Assembly (NCBI GenBank): GCA_036266995.1
Contig: DATAWX010000166.1
Coordinates: 5,996-69,995 of the forward strand
Direction: 5' to 3'
Source of the DNA: GCA-003244245 sp036266995
Lineage (GTDB): Bacteria > Actinomycetota > Actinomycetes > Mycobacteriales > Pseudonocardiaceae
Length of the DNA stretch: 64,000 bases
Shown here: piece by piece, positions 26,418-34,382 of the stretch
Layout of the letters: each line of letters starts with the position of its first letter
Numbering within the stretch: the stretch's first letter is position 1
The notes under the pieces: model-generated
Databases searched by the model: none
What the model saw: the letters and a program-made list of their open reading frames with translations, nothing else
What the model was told of the DNA's origin: nothing
Program-made: the position numbers and the translations under genes

Positions 26418-27013
26418 GACGATTTCGGTGATTTGGTTTCACACTCATAGACCGGCACCTGGGCATCCGGATAGCCCTCGCCAGGCGACGGCCCGAACGG
26501 GATGCCCGCGGCATACATGCGCGCCTCGAACAGTTCCCGGGCCAGCTTCCACACACTCTTGCCCTTCGCCGGCCCGCCGGCGAACACCCGGCAGACGTTG
26601 ATCGGACTCGCGCAGCTGCCGTTCCACCGGCATGCCTGTTCACCAGGCCTGGCCAGCTCCGCGTCCGGACCGGTGTACCCGCAGCCGCCCTGCCCCCGGC
26701 ACTCGTTGGCGCCGTGACAGACGTGCAGCACCGTCGCGCACCGGCCCATGCCGGCCATCGGCGCGGTGCCCGGCCGGTCATGGCCCGGGCAGGCGTTCAG
26801 CCCCATGCACACGTGCAGCTCAAGGATCTTCTGCAGTTCCTCCGGGGGCTTGCGGTCCCCGCCGGCCTCGCTCATCCCGGTCCGTTGCGCCTCACCGAGC
26901 TCGCCGCCGGACACCATCTGACCGATTACGTCAGTGACCGCTTTCGGTAATGTCAGGGCGGTGCCGACGACATCGCCGGCGATATCGCCTAATCCACCCA
27001 AGATGTCACTCAT
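26414..27013 (-). CDS. 10-Cys protein, putative MNIO substrate
   Basis: From the ATG at 27013 (preceded by AGGAAGG) the product is 199 residues. A helical N-terminal part (about 1-65) is followed by a Cys-rich core. There CMGLNAC, CHGANEC, CRGQGGC and CRWNGSC each have a C-x5-C spacing, and CATVLHVC and CASPINVC have C-x6-C; a tenth Cys is near the C-terminus (YECET). No signal peptide is apparent. Repeated Cys words next to DUF692 and DUF2063 genes are typical of peptides or proteins whose Cys residues are oxidised to metal-binding groups. It may alternatively be a metal-cluster protein. Its stop overlaps the DUF692 start (ATGA). Confidence 0.75.
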   Translation of the reverse strand: MSDILGGLGDIAGDVVGTALTLPKAVTDVIGQMVSGGELGEAQRTGMSEAGGDRKPPEELQKILELHVCMGLNACPGHDRPGTAPMAGMGRCATVLHVCHGANECRGQGGCGYTGPDAELARPGEQACRWNGSCASPINVCRVFAGGPAKGKSVWKLARELFEARMYAAGIPFGPSPGEGYPDAQVPVYECETKSPKSS

Positions 27014-27049
27014 GTGCCTTCCTTTCATGGTCCGATGCCGCTCAATTTG

Positions 27050-28177
27050 TTATGACCAGTCTCGCTGTCGAGCCTCGTCGAGGAGTGTCGCGACGATCTG
27101 GTCTTCAGGAACGGTCCTGATGACCTCGCCTCGGACGAAGATCTGGCCTTTGCCGTTGCCGGAGGAGACACCGAGGTCGGCCTCGCGCGCTTCGCCGGGT
27201 CCGTTGACCACGCAGCCCATGACGGCGATACGCAGCGGAACTTCGAAGCCCTCGAATGCGGCGGTGACCTGTTCGGCGAGGGTGTAGACGTCGACCTGGG
27301 CGCGCCCGCAGGAGGGGCAGGACACGATCTCCAGCCGGCGGGGCCGCAAGCCGAGGGATTCCAGGATCTGGTTGCCGACCTTGACTTCCTCGACGGGTGG
27401 GGCGGACAGCGAAACACGGATGGTGTCGCCGATTCCCTCGGCGAGCAGGATTCCGAAGGCGACGGCGGACTTGATGGTTCCCTGGAAACGCGGCCCGGCC
27501 TCGGTGACGCCGAGATGTAAGGGATAGTCGCAGCGCTGCGCCAGCTGCCGGTAGGCGGCAATCATGACGAGTGGGTCGTGGTGTTTGACCGAGATCTTGA
27601 TGTCGCGGAATCCGTGTTCTTCGAACAGCGAGCACTCCCACAAAGCGGATTCGACGAGTGCTTCAGGAGTGGCGCGGCCATGTTTGGCCAGCAGCCGCGG
27701 ATCCAGGGATCCGGCGTTGACGCCGATGCGGATCGGTACCCCGGCGCCGGCGGCGGCAGCAGCGATCTGCGCGACCTTGTCGTCGAACTTCTTGATGTTG
27801 CCGGGATTGACCCGGACCGCGGCGCACCCGGCGTCGATGGCGGCGAAGACGTATCGGGGTTGGAAGTGGATGTCGGCGATGACCGGGATCTGCGACTTGG
27901 CGGCGATGGCGGGCAGCGCGTCGGCGTCGTCCTGGCTGGGAACCGCGACCCGCACGATGTGGCAACCCGCGGCGGTGAGCTCGGCGATCTGCTGCAGGGT
28001 GGCGTCGATGTCGCAGGTGCGGGTGGTCGTCATGGACTGGACCGAGACCGGCGCGTTGCCGCCCACGGGCACGCTGCCGACCATGACCTGGCGGGATACC
28101 CGGCGCTGCGGTGCTGGTAGAGCTGGCAGGTTCGGCGGAGCCGCCGGCGCGGGCATTCCCAATTGCACAGTCGTCAT
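27050..28177 (-). CDS. ispG: 4-hydroxy-3-methylbut-2-enyl diphosphate synthase
   Basis: The 375-residue IspG (GcpE) converts MEcPP into HMBPP, the penultimate step of the MEP isoprenoid pathway, with a [4Fe-4S] cluster. Recognisable segments are MVGSVPVGGNAPVSVQSMTT, VRVAVPSQDDADALP, RVNPGNIKKFDDKV, PIRIGVNAGSLDPRLL and LHLGVTEAGP. The cluster ligands lie in VSCPSCGRAQVD and MGCVVNGPGEAREADLG. Its start shares one base with the dxs stop (TGATG). Because an actinobacterium also needs a housekeeping copy, this one may be a cluster-dedicated duplicate; that needs the rest of the genome. Confidence 0.93.
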   Translation of the reverse strand: MTTVQLGMPAPAAPPNLPALPAPQRRVSRQVMVGSVPVGGNAPVSVQSMTTTRTCDIDATLQQIAELTAAGCHIVRVAVPSQDDADALPAIAAKSQIPVIADIHFQPRYVFAAIDAGCAAVRVNPGNIKKFDDKVAQIAAAAAGAGVPIRIGVNAGSLDPRLLAKHGRATPEALVESALWECSLFEEHGFRDIKISVKHHDPLVMIAAYRQLAQRCDYPLHLGVTEAGPRFQGTIKSAVAFGILLAEGIGDTIRVSLSAPPVEEVKVGNQILESLGLRPRRLEIVSCPSCGRAQVDVYTLAEQVTAAFEGFEVPLRIAVMGCVVNGPGEAREADLGVSSGNGKGQIFVRGEVIRTVPEDQIVATLLDEARQRDWS

Positions 28178-29985
28178 CAGATCTCCTTGACCATCTCATC
28201 TCGTGTGGCTAGGACCTTCCCTCGGTGTGTGCTGGCGAGTCGTTTGAGCACGGCGGTGGCGATGCCGGCCCCGTCCAGTCCGTGGGCGCGCAGGATCTGG
28301 TCACGTGAGGCGTGCGGCAGGAACCGGGGCGGCAACGCGAAGGTGGCCGCACAGCTGTCCGCTCCGGCGGCGGCCAGGGCTTGGGCGATCCGGGCGCCGA
28401 GCGCTCCGGTCGTGGTGGCGTCCTCGACGGTGAGCACCAGGCGGTAGGTAGCCGCCAGCTTGACCAGCGCCGGGTCCAGCGGTGCGATCCAGCGCGGGTC
28501 GATCACGGTGACCGGCACGCCGTGGGCGGTGAGCTCGTCGGCGGCGGCCAGGCAGGGCAGCGCCATCGGTCCGACGGCGATCAACAAACCCACGGCAGCG
28601 GGGTCGTCACGGAGCATGTCGCACTGCCCCACCCTGCCGGTGGCGGGGATGTCCGGTCCCACCGTGGCCTTCGGGTAGCGGATCACCGTGGGCCCATCGG
28701 TGACGTCGACGGCCTCGCGGAGTAGTTCTCGCAGTTGGGTGCAGTCCCGGGGAGCGGCGAGACGCAGGCCGGGCACGACTGGCAGTACCGATGCGTCCCA
28801 CATGCCGTGGTGGCTGGGACCGTCCGGGCCGGTGATCCCGGCCCGGTCCAGCACCACGGTGACCGGCAGCTGGTGCAGGGCGACGTCGGTGAGCAGCTGG
28901 TCGAATGCCCGGCCGGCGAAGGTGGCGTAGAGCGCGACCACGGGGTGAAAGCCCCCAATCGCCAGCCCCGCCGCGGAGGTGACGGCGTGCTGTTCGGCGA
29001 TCCCCACATCGAATACCCGGTGCGGGAACCTGGTGGCGAATCCGCTCAGCCCGGTGGGGTGCAGCATTGCCGCGGTCACACAGACCACGTCGGCGCGCTC
29101 GCCGCCGATCGCGACGATCTCCTGGGCGAAGACCGAGGTCCAGGTCGGCTTGCCGGCTGAGCTGGGGCGGCCGGTGCGGGGATCGATGACTCCGACGGTG
29201 TGCATGCAGTCGGTCTCGTCCTGCTCGGCCGGTGGGTAGCCGTTGCCTTTCCGAGTAACGCAGTGCACCACGACCGGGCGGCGCAGCGTGGCTGCTCTGT
29301 GCAGGGCGATCTCGATGGCGGTGATGTCATGCCCGTCGACCGGTCCGAGATAGGCCAGCCCGAGATCGTCGAACAGGGTGTGACGGTGCACATCACGGTC
29401 ACGCAACTCGGCCAGGTGGCGGGCGAACGCGCCGACGGTCGGCGAGTAGGAGCGACCGTTGTCGTTGAGCACGATGATCACCGGCCGGTCCGGGGCCGCG
29501 CCGATGTTGTTGAGCGCTTCCCAACACATGCCTCCGGTCAGCGCCCCGTCCCCGACGATCGCCACGACCCGCCGGTGGGCGTCACCTCGCAGCGCGAAGG
29601 CCTTGGCCAGGCCGTCGGCGTAGGACAAGGCGGTCGAGGCGTGCGAGTTCTCGATGACATCGTGGACGGACTCGACTCGGGACGGGTAGCCGGACAGGCC
29701 ACCGGCTTGGCGCAGGGAATCGAACTCGCCGGACCGGCCGGTGAGGATCTTGTGCACGTAGGCCTGATGCCCGGTATCGAACAGCAGAACGTCATGGGGT
29801 GAGTCGAACACCCGGTGCGCGGCGATGGTCAGCTCGACCACACCAAGGTTGGGCCCTAGGTGCCCGCCGACGCCGGACACCTTGTCGATCAGGAATGTGC
29901 GGATCTCCTGCGCCAGCACGGCGAGCGCCGTGCCGGACAGTCCTTTGAGGTCAGTGGGCCCGGCGATGCGGCCGAGCAGGCTCAT
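28177..29985 (-). CDS. dxs: 1-deoxy-D-xylulose-5-phosphate synthase
   Basis: The 602-residue DXS condenses pyruvate and glyceraldehyde 3-phosphate, the flux-controlling entry step of the MEP pathway, using thiamine diphosphate. Visible features are GGHLGPNLGVVELTIAAHRV, LFDTGHQAYVHKILTGR, VAIVGDGALTGGMCWEALNN with the ThDP/Mg site, then the pyrimidine domain DVGIAEQHAVTSAAGLAIGG with the catalytic Glu, and RAGITGPDGPSHHGMWD. Length is slightly short for the family (about 620-640). Its ATG overlaps the ispH stop (ATGA), and its stop overlaps ispG. Placement inside the terpene operon suggests boosted precursor supply. Confidence 0.94.
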   Translation of the reverse strand: MSLLGRIAGPTDLKGLSGTALAVLAQEIRTFLIDKVSGVGGHLGPNLGVVELTIAAHRVFDSPHDVLLFDTGHQAYVHKILTGRSGEFDSLRQAGGLSGYPSRVESVHDVIENSHASTALSYADGLAKAFALRGDAHRRVVAIVGDGALTGGMCWEALNNIGAAPDRPVIIVLNDNGRSYSPTVGAFARHLAELRDRDVHRHTLFDDLGLAYLGPVDGHDITAIEIALHRAATLRRPVVVHCVTRKGNGYPPAEQDETDCMHTVGVIDPRTGRPSSAGKPTWTSVFAQEIVAIGGERADVVCVTAAMLHPTGLSGFATRFPHRVFDVGIAEQHAVTSAAGLAIGGFHPVVALYATFAGRAFDQLLTDVALHQLPVTVVLDRAGITGPDGPSHHGMWDASVLPVVPGLRLAAPRDCTQLRELLREAVDVTDGPTVIRYPKATVGPDIPATGRVGQCDMLRDDPAAVGLLIAVGPMALPCLAAADELTAHGVPVTVIDPRWIAPLDPALVKLAATYRLVLTVEDATTTGALGARIAQALAAAGADSCAATFALPPRFLPHASRDQILRAHGLDGAGIATAVLKRLASTHRGKVLATRDEMVKEI

Positions 29986-30968
29986 GCTCGCCGCACTGCG
30001 GCCGGCAGGGTGAAGTGGACGGTCTCGCGGGTGGTCTCGCGTTCGACCACGGTGATCCGATCACCGCCGGCCGAGCCGGCAATCTGGCTACCGCCGGCCG
30101 AGCCGGCAATCTGACTTAGCTGTTCCAGGGCCGTGATAACGGCGTCGACCAGTTGGGGTGGGGCCGAGGCGCCAGCGGTCAACCCGACCACGCCAACCCC
30201 GTCGAGCCATTCCGGACGGATGTCGCCGGCGTCGTCGATGAGGTAGCTGGGCGTGCCGTGGCGGCGCGCGAGCTCCACCAGCCGCACGGAGTTCGACGAG
30301 TTCGCCGAGCCGACCACCAGCACCAGATCCGACTCCGCGGCGATCGCGGAAAGCGCGTCCTGCCGGTTGGTCGTGGCGTAGCAGATGTCGTTGGACCCCG
30401 GGCCGCGCAGCGCGGGGAACCGGGCCCGCAGCGCTTTAATGATCTCGACTGTGTCGTCGACGGCCAGGGTGGTCTGGGTCAGATAGGACACCCGTCCCGG
30501 GTCGGCGACCTCCAGCTCCGCGACCTCGCTCGCGTTCTGGACCAGGATCGTCCGACCCGGGGCCTCCCCCAGGGTGCCCTCGACCTCTTCGTGCCCGGCG
30601 TGGCCGATCAGGATCACGGTGTCACCGCGGGTGGCGAACCGGCGGGCTTCGACGTGCACCTTGGTTACCAGCGGGCACGTTGCGTCGATCACCTCCAGCC
30701 CCTGGTCTGCGGCCTCGGTCCGCACCATCGGGGACACGCCGTGGGCAGAGAACACCACCGTGGCCCCGTCCGGGACGGCGTCGAGCTCGTCGACGAATAC
30801 CGCACCGCGCGCCTGGAGATCGGCTACCACGTGCAGGTTGTGCACGATCTGTTTACGTACGTAGATCGGGCCGCCCCGCTGGTCCAGCAGCTGCTCGACG
30901 ACCGCGATGGCACGTTCGACGCCAGCACAGAACGATCGCGGTGCGGCGAGCAAGACGGTGAGAGACAT
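29982..30968 (-). CDS. ispH: 4-hydroxy-3-methylbut-2-enyl diphosphate reductase
   Basis: IspH (LytB), 328 residues from the ATG at 30968 (GGAGG site upstream), reduces HMBPP to IPP and DMAPP with a [4Fe-4S] cluster. The three cluster Cys are in SFCAGVERAI, DATCPLVTKVH and NDICYATTNR; the conserved IGHAGHEEVEGTLGE, TQTTLAVDDT and VVGSANSSNSVRLVE are present. The C-terminal end carries an unusual tandem nine-residue repeat (SQIAGSAGG twice) encoded by a 27-base DNA repeat. It overlaps dxs by ATGA and follows the polyprenyl synthase gene by 22 bases. Confidence 0.94.
   Translation of the reverse strand: MSLTVLLAAPRSFCAGVERAIAVVEQLLDQRGGPIYVRKQIVHNLHVVADLQARGAVFVDELDAVPDGATVVFSAHGVSPMVRTEAADQGLEVIDATCPLVTKVHVEARRFATRGDTVILIGHAGHEEVEGTLGEAPGRTILVQNASEVAELEVADPGRVSYLTQTTLAVDDTVEIIKALRARFPALRGPGSNDICYATTNRQDALSAIAAESDLVLVVGSANSSNSVRLVELARRHGTPSYLIDDAGDIRPEWLDGVGVVGLTAGASAPPQLVDAVITALEQLSQIAGSAGGSQIAGSAGGDRITVVERETTRETVHFTLPAAVRRA
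30063..30113 (-). repeat. 27-bp tandem repeat in ispH 3' end
   Basis: Twenty-four identical bases at 30063-30086 recur at 30090-30113 with a period of 27, in frame, giving SQIAGSAGG twice in a surface-exposed part near the C-terminus of IspH. It is probably a recent slippage duplication with no effect on the catalytic core. Confidence 0.8.
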
Positions 30969-30990
30969 CGGGGGTGCCTCCAGGCGGGGT

Positions 30991-32031
30991 TCAGTGGTCA
31001 CGGTGGGTGGCAAGCCGGGCGAGCGCGCCCAGCTCTGCGGCGGCTCGCGGTGTCGGACTGGCTGACTGCAACTCCTGCATCGCCTGCGCCAGCAGATCGT
31101 CAGCCTGGGTCTGGCTCCAGGTGCGCCCGCCCGCGGTGTCGATCAGCTCCGCGGCGTGTGCCGCGTCGGTTTCGGACAGCGACTGGTGTCGGTGGTAGAG
31201 CGCGGCCAGTTCGCGCCCGGCCGGAGTCTGCGAGGCCAAGGCGGCTACCACCGGGAAGGACTTTTTCTGGCTGCGCAGGTCCGAATGGACCGGCTTACCG
31301 GTCACGGCCGGGTCGCCCCAGATCCCCAGGAGATCGTCCACGTGCTGAAACGCCAAGCCCAGGTGCATCCCGAAGCCATGCAGCTGCGTGACCTGCTCCG
31401 GGCCGCCGCCCCCGAATGCGGCGCCCACCGCGCACGCGCATCCCAGCAGGGCTGCGGTCTTTCGCTCGGCCATCCGCACGCACTCGGCCAGTTCGACCTC
31501 CGCGCGTTGCTCGAAAGACAGGTCCGCGCTCTGGCCGTCTAACAGGTCCTGCACCGCGGCGCTGAGCATCCGGATCCCATCCATCCCAGCCGGGTGCCCG
31601 CTGCCGGCCAGCACATCCAAGGCCAGGACCAGCAGTGCGTCCCCGGCCAGGATCGCCGGGTTGACTCCGAACACGCTCCACGCAGTGGGGCGGTGGCGGC
31701 GGGTCCGGTCGCCGTCCATCACATCGTCGTGCAGCAGCGAGTGGTTGTGCACCAGCTCCACCGCGGCCGCAGCCGGCAGTGCCGCAGCCGCTGTACCGCC
31801 GACGGCCTGGGCGCTGAGCAATGCGAGCGTGGGCCGGATCGCCTTGCCCCCGTTAACCCGTACCGGGTGGCCTTGTTCGTCCCACCATCCGAAGTGGTAA
31901 CCGGCGATGTGCAGCATCGAGGGAGGCAGTGTGTCGACCGCCATTCGTACGACGGGTTCGACGAGGTCGCGGCTCCATGCGAGCACCTCACGTGCCGACC
32001 GGCCCGCGGTCATCACGTCCAGGGTGGTCAC
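30991..32031 (-). CDS. Polyprenyl diphosphate synthase (encapsulin cargo family)
   Basis: The 346-residue all-helical prenyltransferase has both Asp-rich motifs: LLHDDVMDGDRTRRHRPTAW (first DDxxD) and FQHVDDLLGIWGD (second). NGGKAIRPTLALL carries the IPP-binding Lys/Arg. Such enzymes join IPP with DMAPP or GPP to make GPP, FPP or GGPP; which product cannot be read safely. Its position between a family 2B shell and ispH/dxs/ispG fits the polyprenyl transferases known as cargo or partners of family 2 encapsulins. It would supply GPP for the methyltransferase and FPP for geosmin synthase. It has no GPTGLGTSA motif, so whether it is encapsulated is open. Confidence 0.9.
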   Translation of the reverse strand: MTTLDVMTAGRSAREVLAWSRDLVEPVVRMAVDTLPPSMLHIAGYHFGWWDEQGHPVRVNGGKAIRPTLALLSAQAVGGTAAAALPAAAAVELVHNHSLLHDDVMDGDRTRRHRPTAWSVFGVNPAILAGDALLVLALDVLAGSGHPAGMDGIRMLSAAVQDLLDGQSADLSFEQRAEVELAECVRMAERKTAALLGCACAVGAAFGGGGPEQVTQLHGFGMHLGLAFQHVDDLLGIWGDPAVTGKPVHSDLRSQKKSFPVVAALASQTPAGRELAALYHRHQSLSETDAAHAAELIDTAGGRTWSQTQADDLLAQAMQELQSASPTPRAAAELGALARLATHRDH

Positions 32032-32049
32032 GGTTATCCAACCTTCCTT

Positions 32050-33465
32050 CTAGCGGCTGATTTCGACGTTGTCCAGGACTCCCAGCGCATCGGGAACCAG
32101 GACCGCCACCGAGTAGTACGTGCTCACCAGGTAGGAAATGATCGCTTTGTTGTCGATACCCATGAATCGGACGTTAAGCCCGGGCTCGACTTCATCGGGT
32201 ATCCCGGTCTGGTGTAGCCCGATCACGCCTTCGTCGTCCATGCCGGTGCGCATCGCGAGGATTGAGCTGGTGCGGTGCTCGGTAATCGGGATCTTGTTGC
32301 AGGGGAAGATGGGTACTCCGCGCCACGCCTGTACTTGGCGACCATCGACATCGACGCTCGGTGAGTAGATACCCCGGCGGTTACATTCCCGGCCGATCGC
32401 GGCGATCGTGTGCGGCTGCGCCAGGAAAAACCGTGTCTTTCGCCGACCGGCGAGTAGCGCATCCATGTCGTACGGGGTCGGTGGCCCGGTGCGGGCATGT
32501 ATACGATGTCGGGAACCTACGTTGTGGAGCAATCCGAATTCCGGGTTGTTGATCAATTCGTCTTCTTGTTTCTCCCGCAATGCTTCGATGGTCAATCTCA
32601 GTTGCTGTTCGGTCTGGTCCATCGGCTGGCTGTACAGGTCCGCCACCCGGGTGTGCACTCGCAGGACCGTCTGGGCCACGCTGAGTTCGTACTCGCGGGG
32701 GTTGGTTTCATAGTCGACGAACGTGCCCGCCAGCTCTGGTTCCCCCGTGTGTCCGACGCTCAGCGCAATGGCTGCCTCGCCGCGCTTATTCTGTGGTCGC
32801 CTGCTCTGGGTCCGGAACCTCTCAACGTGAGCTTGCAAAGCCGCAGATCTGCCGACCATCTCCTCGAATGCTTGCTGAGGTAAGGTCAGTACGGTGCAGG
32901 CGGTCGCTGCTGTGATGGTGAATGCCCAGCTGTCCTGGGACTCGATCAATTCCCGATCACCGAAGTAGTCGCCGTCGGCGAGGGCATCCAGGACCGTCTG
33001 TTCACCGTACTTCCCCGGGCCGATCTTGCTAACCCTGCCGTGGGCAATGAAGAATACCTGATCGGCCGGTTGACCCATCTCGACCAGCGCACCACCGGTC
33101 TCGAACTCCCGTTGCTCGCATTGATCTGCCAACGCACGGAGCACCTCAGGGTCATCGAAACCCCGCAGCACCGGCAACTCGCGCAGTTCGCCGGGAATAA
33201 TCCGCACTCCGGCGCCCGACGTGTCGAACGTTACCCGGCCATCGCCCACCGTGTACGTCAACCGGCGGTTCACCCGGAAAGTACCGCCCGAGGCCTCCAC
33301 CCAGGGCAACATCCGCAGCAGCCAGCGAGACGTGATCTCCTGCATCTGCGGGACAGATTTCGTCGTCGTCGCCAGGTTGGCCGCCGCGGCGGTACTGAGA
33401 CTTAATTGTGGCTGCCTCGATTGTGGCTGTTCGGCAACATCAACGCTCGGGTCCGTCACGGTCAC
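32050..33465 (-). CDS. Family 2B encapsulin shell protein, copy 1
   Basis: The product is 471 residues from the GTG at 33465 (GAGG six bases before; a TTG at 33480 is also open). The N-terminal segment ATTTKSVPQMQEITSRWLLR begins the HK97-type shell fold. A cyclic-nucleotide-binding domain is inserted at about residues 85-210 (VFFIAHGRVSKIGPGKYGEQ, DGDYFGDRELIESQDSW). The HK97 fold resumes with HTRVADLYSQPMDQTEQQL and ends NVEISR. Family 2B encapsulins form protein cages around terpene-biosynthesis cargo; the ligand of the inserted domain is not established. The gene follows the GPP methyltransferase by 30 bases. Confidence 0.92.
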   Translation of the reverse strand: MTVTDPSVDVAEQPQSRQPQLSLSTAAAANLATTTKSVPQMQEITSRWLLRMLPWVEASGGTFRVNRRLTYTVGDGRVTFDTSGAGVRIIPGELRELPVLRGFDDPEVLRALADQCEQREFETGGALVEMGQPADQVFFIAHGRVSKIGPGKYGEQTVLDALADGDYFGDRELIESQDSWAFTITAATACTVLTLPQQAFEEMVGRSAALQAHVERFRTQSRRPQNKRGEAAIALSVGHTGEPELAGTFVDYETNPREYELSVAQTVLRVHTRVADLYSQPMDQTEQQLRLTIEALREKQEDELINNPEFGLLHNVGSRHRIHARTGPPTPYDMDALLAGRRKTRFFLAQPHTIAAIGRECNRRGIYSPSVDVDGRQVQAWRGVPIFPCNKIPITEHRTSSILAMRTGMDDEGVIGLHQTGIPDEVEPGLNVRFMGIDNKAIISYLVSTYYSVAVLVPDALGVLDNVEISR

Positions 33466-33495
33466 CACGCACCTCACCAATCTCGATACGTTCGG

Positions 33496-34350
33496 TCAGA
33501 CCCGATCGGCGGCGATGAGCAGGTAATGGAAGCTGCCCTCGCGGTACGCCGTGAGGAACGGGTCCTCGATCCCGGTGGCCACCGAGGACTTCGCCCGCAG
33601 CTCCCAGTAGGGGATGGTGTGGGAGGTGAGGTCGATGACGTCGATCGGGACGAGGTTGTTGGCGGCCAGCGCCTTGAAGTAGTCGCTCCTGGGATGAATA
33701 TTGCAGATGTAGTGCTCGTCGATCCGGCTCACCGCTTTGGATCGACCACCCGTCACGTCGTTGTAGCAGCCGGTGATGCAGACGTAACGGCCGCCGTACT
33801 CCAGTAAGCGGGAGAACTCGCCGAATAGCTGGAAGAGGTCCACGTACATGGTGCTTTCGTTGTTCCAGATTCCCCGACGCGATCCCGTCTCGAAACCGGT
33901 GTCCAGCATGTTGCGGAAGTGGAACCTCACCTTGTCGGCCACGCCTCGCTGCCTGGCCTGGTCGTTGGCGAACTCGACCTGTTGCTCCGAGATCGACACA
34001 CCGTCGGTCTGACAGCCGAAGCGTTGGTGGGCCATGAAGCTGGTGCCGCCGCGGCCGCACCCGGCATCCAGCAGGCGGTCCGTAGGCGATATGTCGCCGA
34101 AATGATCGAGTAGGATCTTGGCCTGCGCGGTCTCCAACCGGTGCATCTCGGTGATGATTCGGTCGTCGCGGGTGTCCTCGGTGCCTTCCAGCACCGACCG
34201 GTCATAGTCGCCGATCCCGTAGTGATGGTGGTACAGGCCGTCGACATCACCGAGCAACAGGTTGACCGGGTCCTTCTCGTTGTTCCAGTACGACGCAACA
34301 GACTTCTGGTAGTCGCTGCGCAGGACGTTGGCGACGGTAGTCGTGGTCAT
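33496..34350 (-). CDS. Geranyl diphosphate 2-C-methyltransferase
   Basis: From the ATG at 34350, with a strong GGAGGT ribosome site, the product is 284 residues. The class I methyltransferase fold is marked by DRLLDAGCGRGGTSFMAHQR (SAM site) followed by TDGVSISEQQVEFANDQARQ. Acidic and aromatic residues later in the chain (YICNIHPRSDYFKALAA) fit the family that methylates C2 of GPP to 2-methyl-GPP, the substrate of 2-methylisoborneol synthase. It lies 32 bases after the MIB synthase gene and 30 before a shell gene. The gene pair is diagnostic of 2-MIB production. Confidence 0.93.
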   Translation of the reverse strand: MTTTTVANVLRSDYQKSVASYWNNEKDPVNLLLGDVDGLYHHHYGIGDYDRSVLEGTEDTRDDRIITEMHRLETAQAKILLDHFGDISPTDRLLDAGCGRGGTSFMAHQRFGCQTDGVSISEQQVEFANDQARQRGVADKVRFHFRNMLDTGFETGSRRGIWNNESTMYVDLFQLFGEFSRLLEYGGRYVCITGCYNDVTGGRSKAVSRIDEHYICNIHPRSDYFKALAANNLVPIDVIDLTSHTIPYWELRAKSSVATGIEDPFLTAYREGSFHYLLIAADRV

Positions 34351-34382
34351 GGTGGACCTCCTTCTGCTTGTCGGTATGGCGC

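Noticed and set aside
28163..28200. Thiamine or other riboswitch before dxs/ispG
   Set aside because: The genes overlap directly and leave no leader sequence that could fold.
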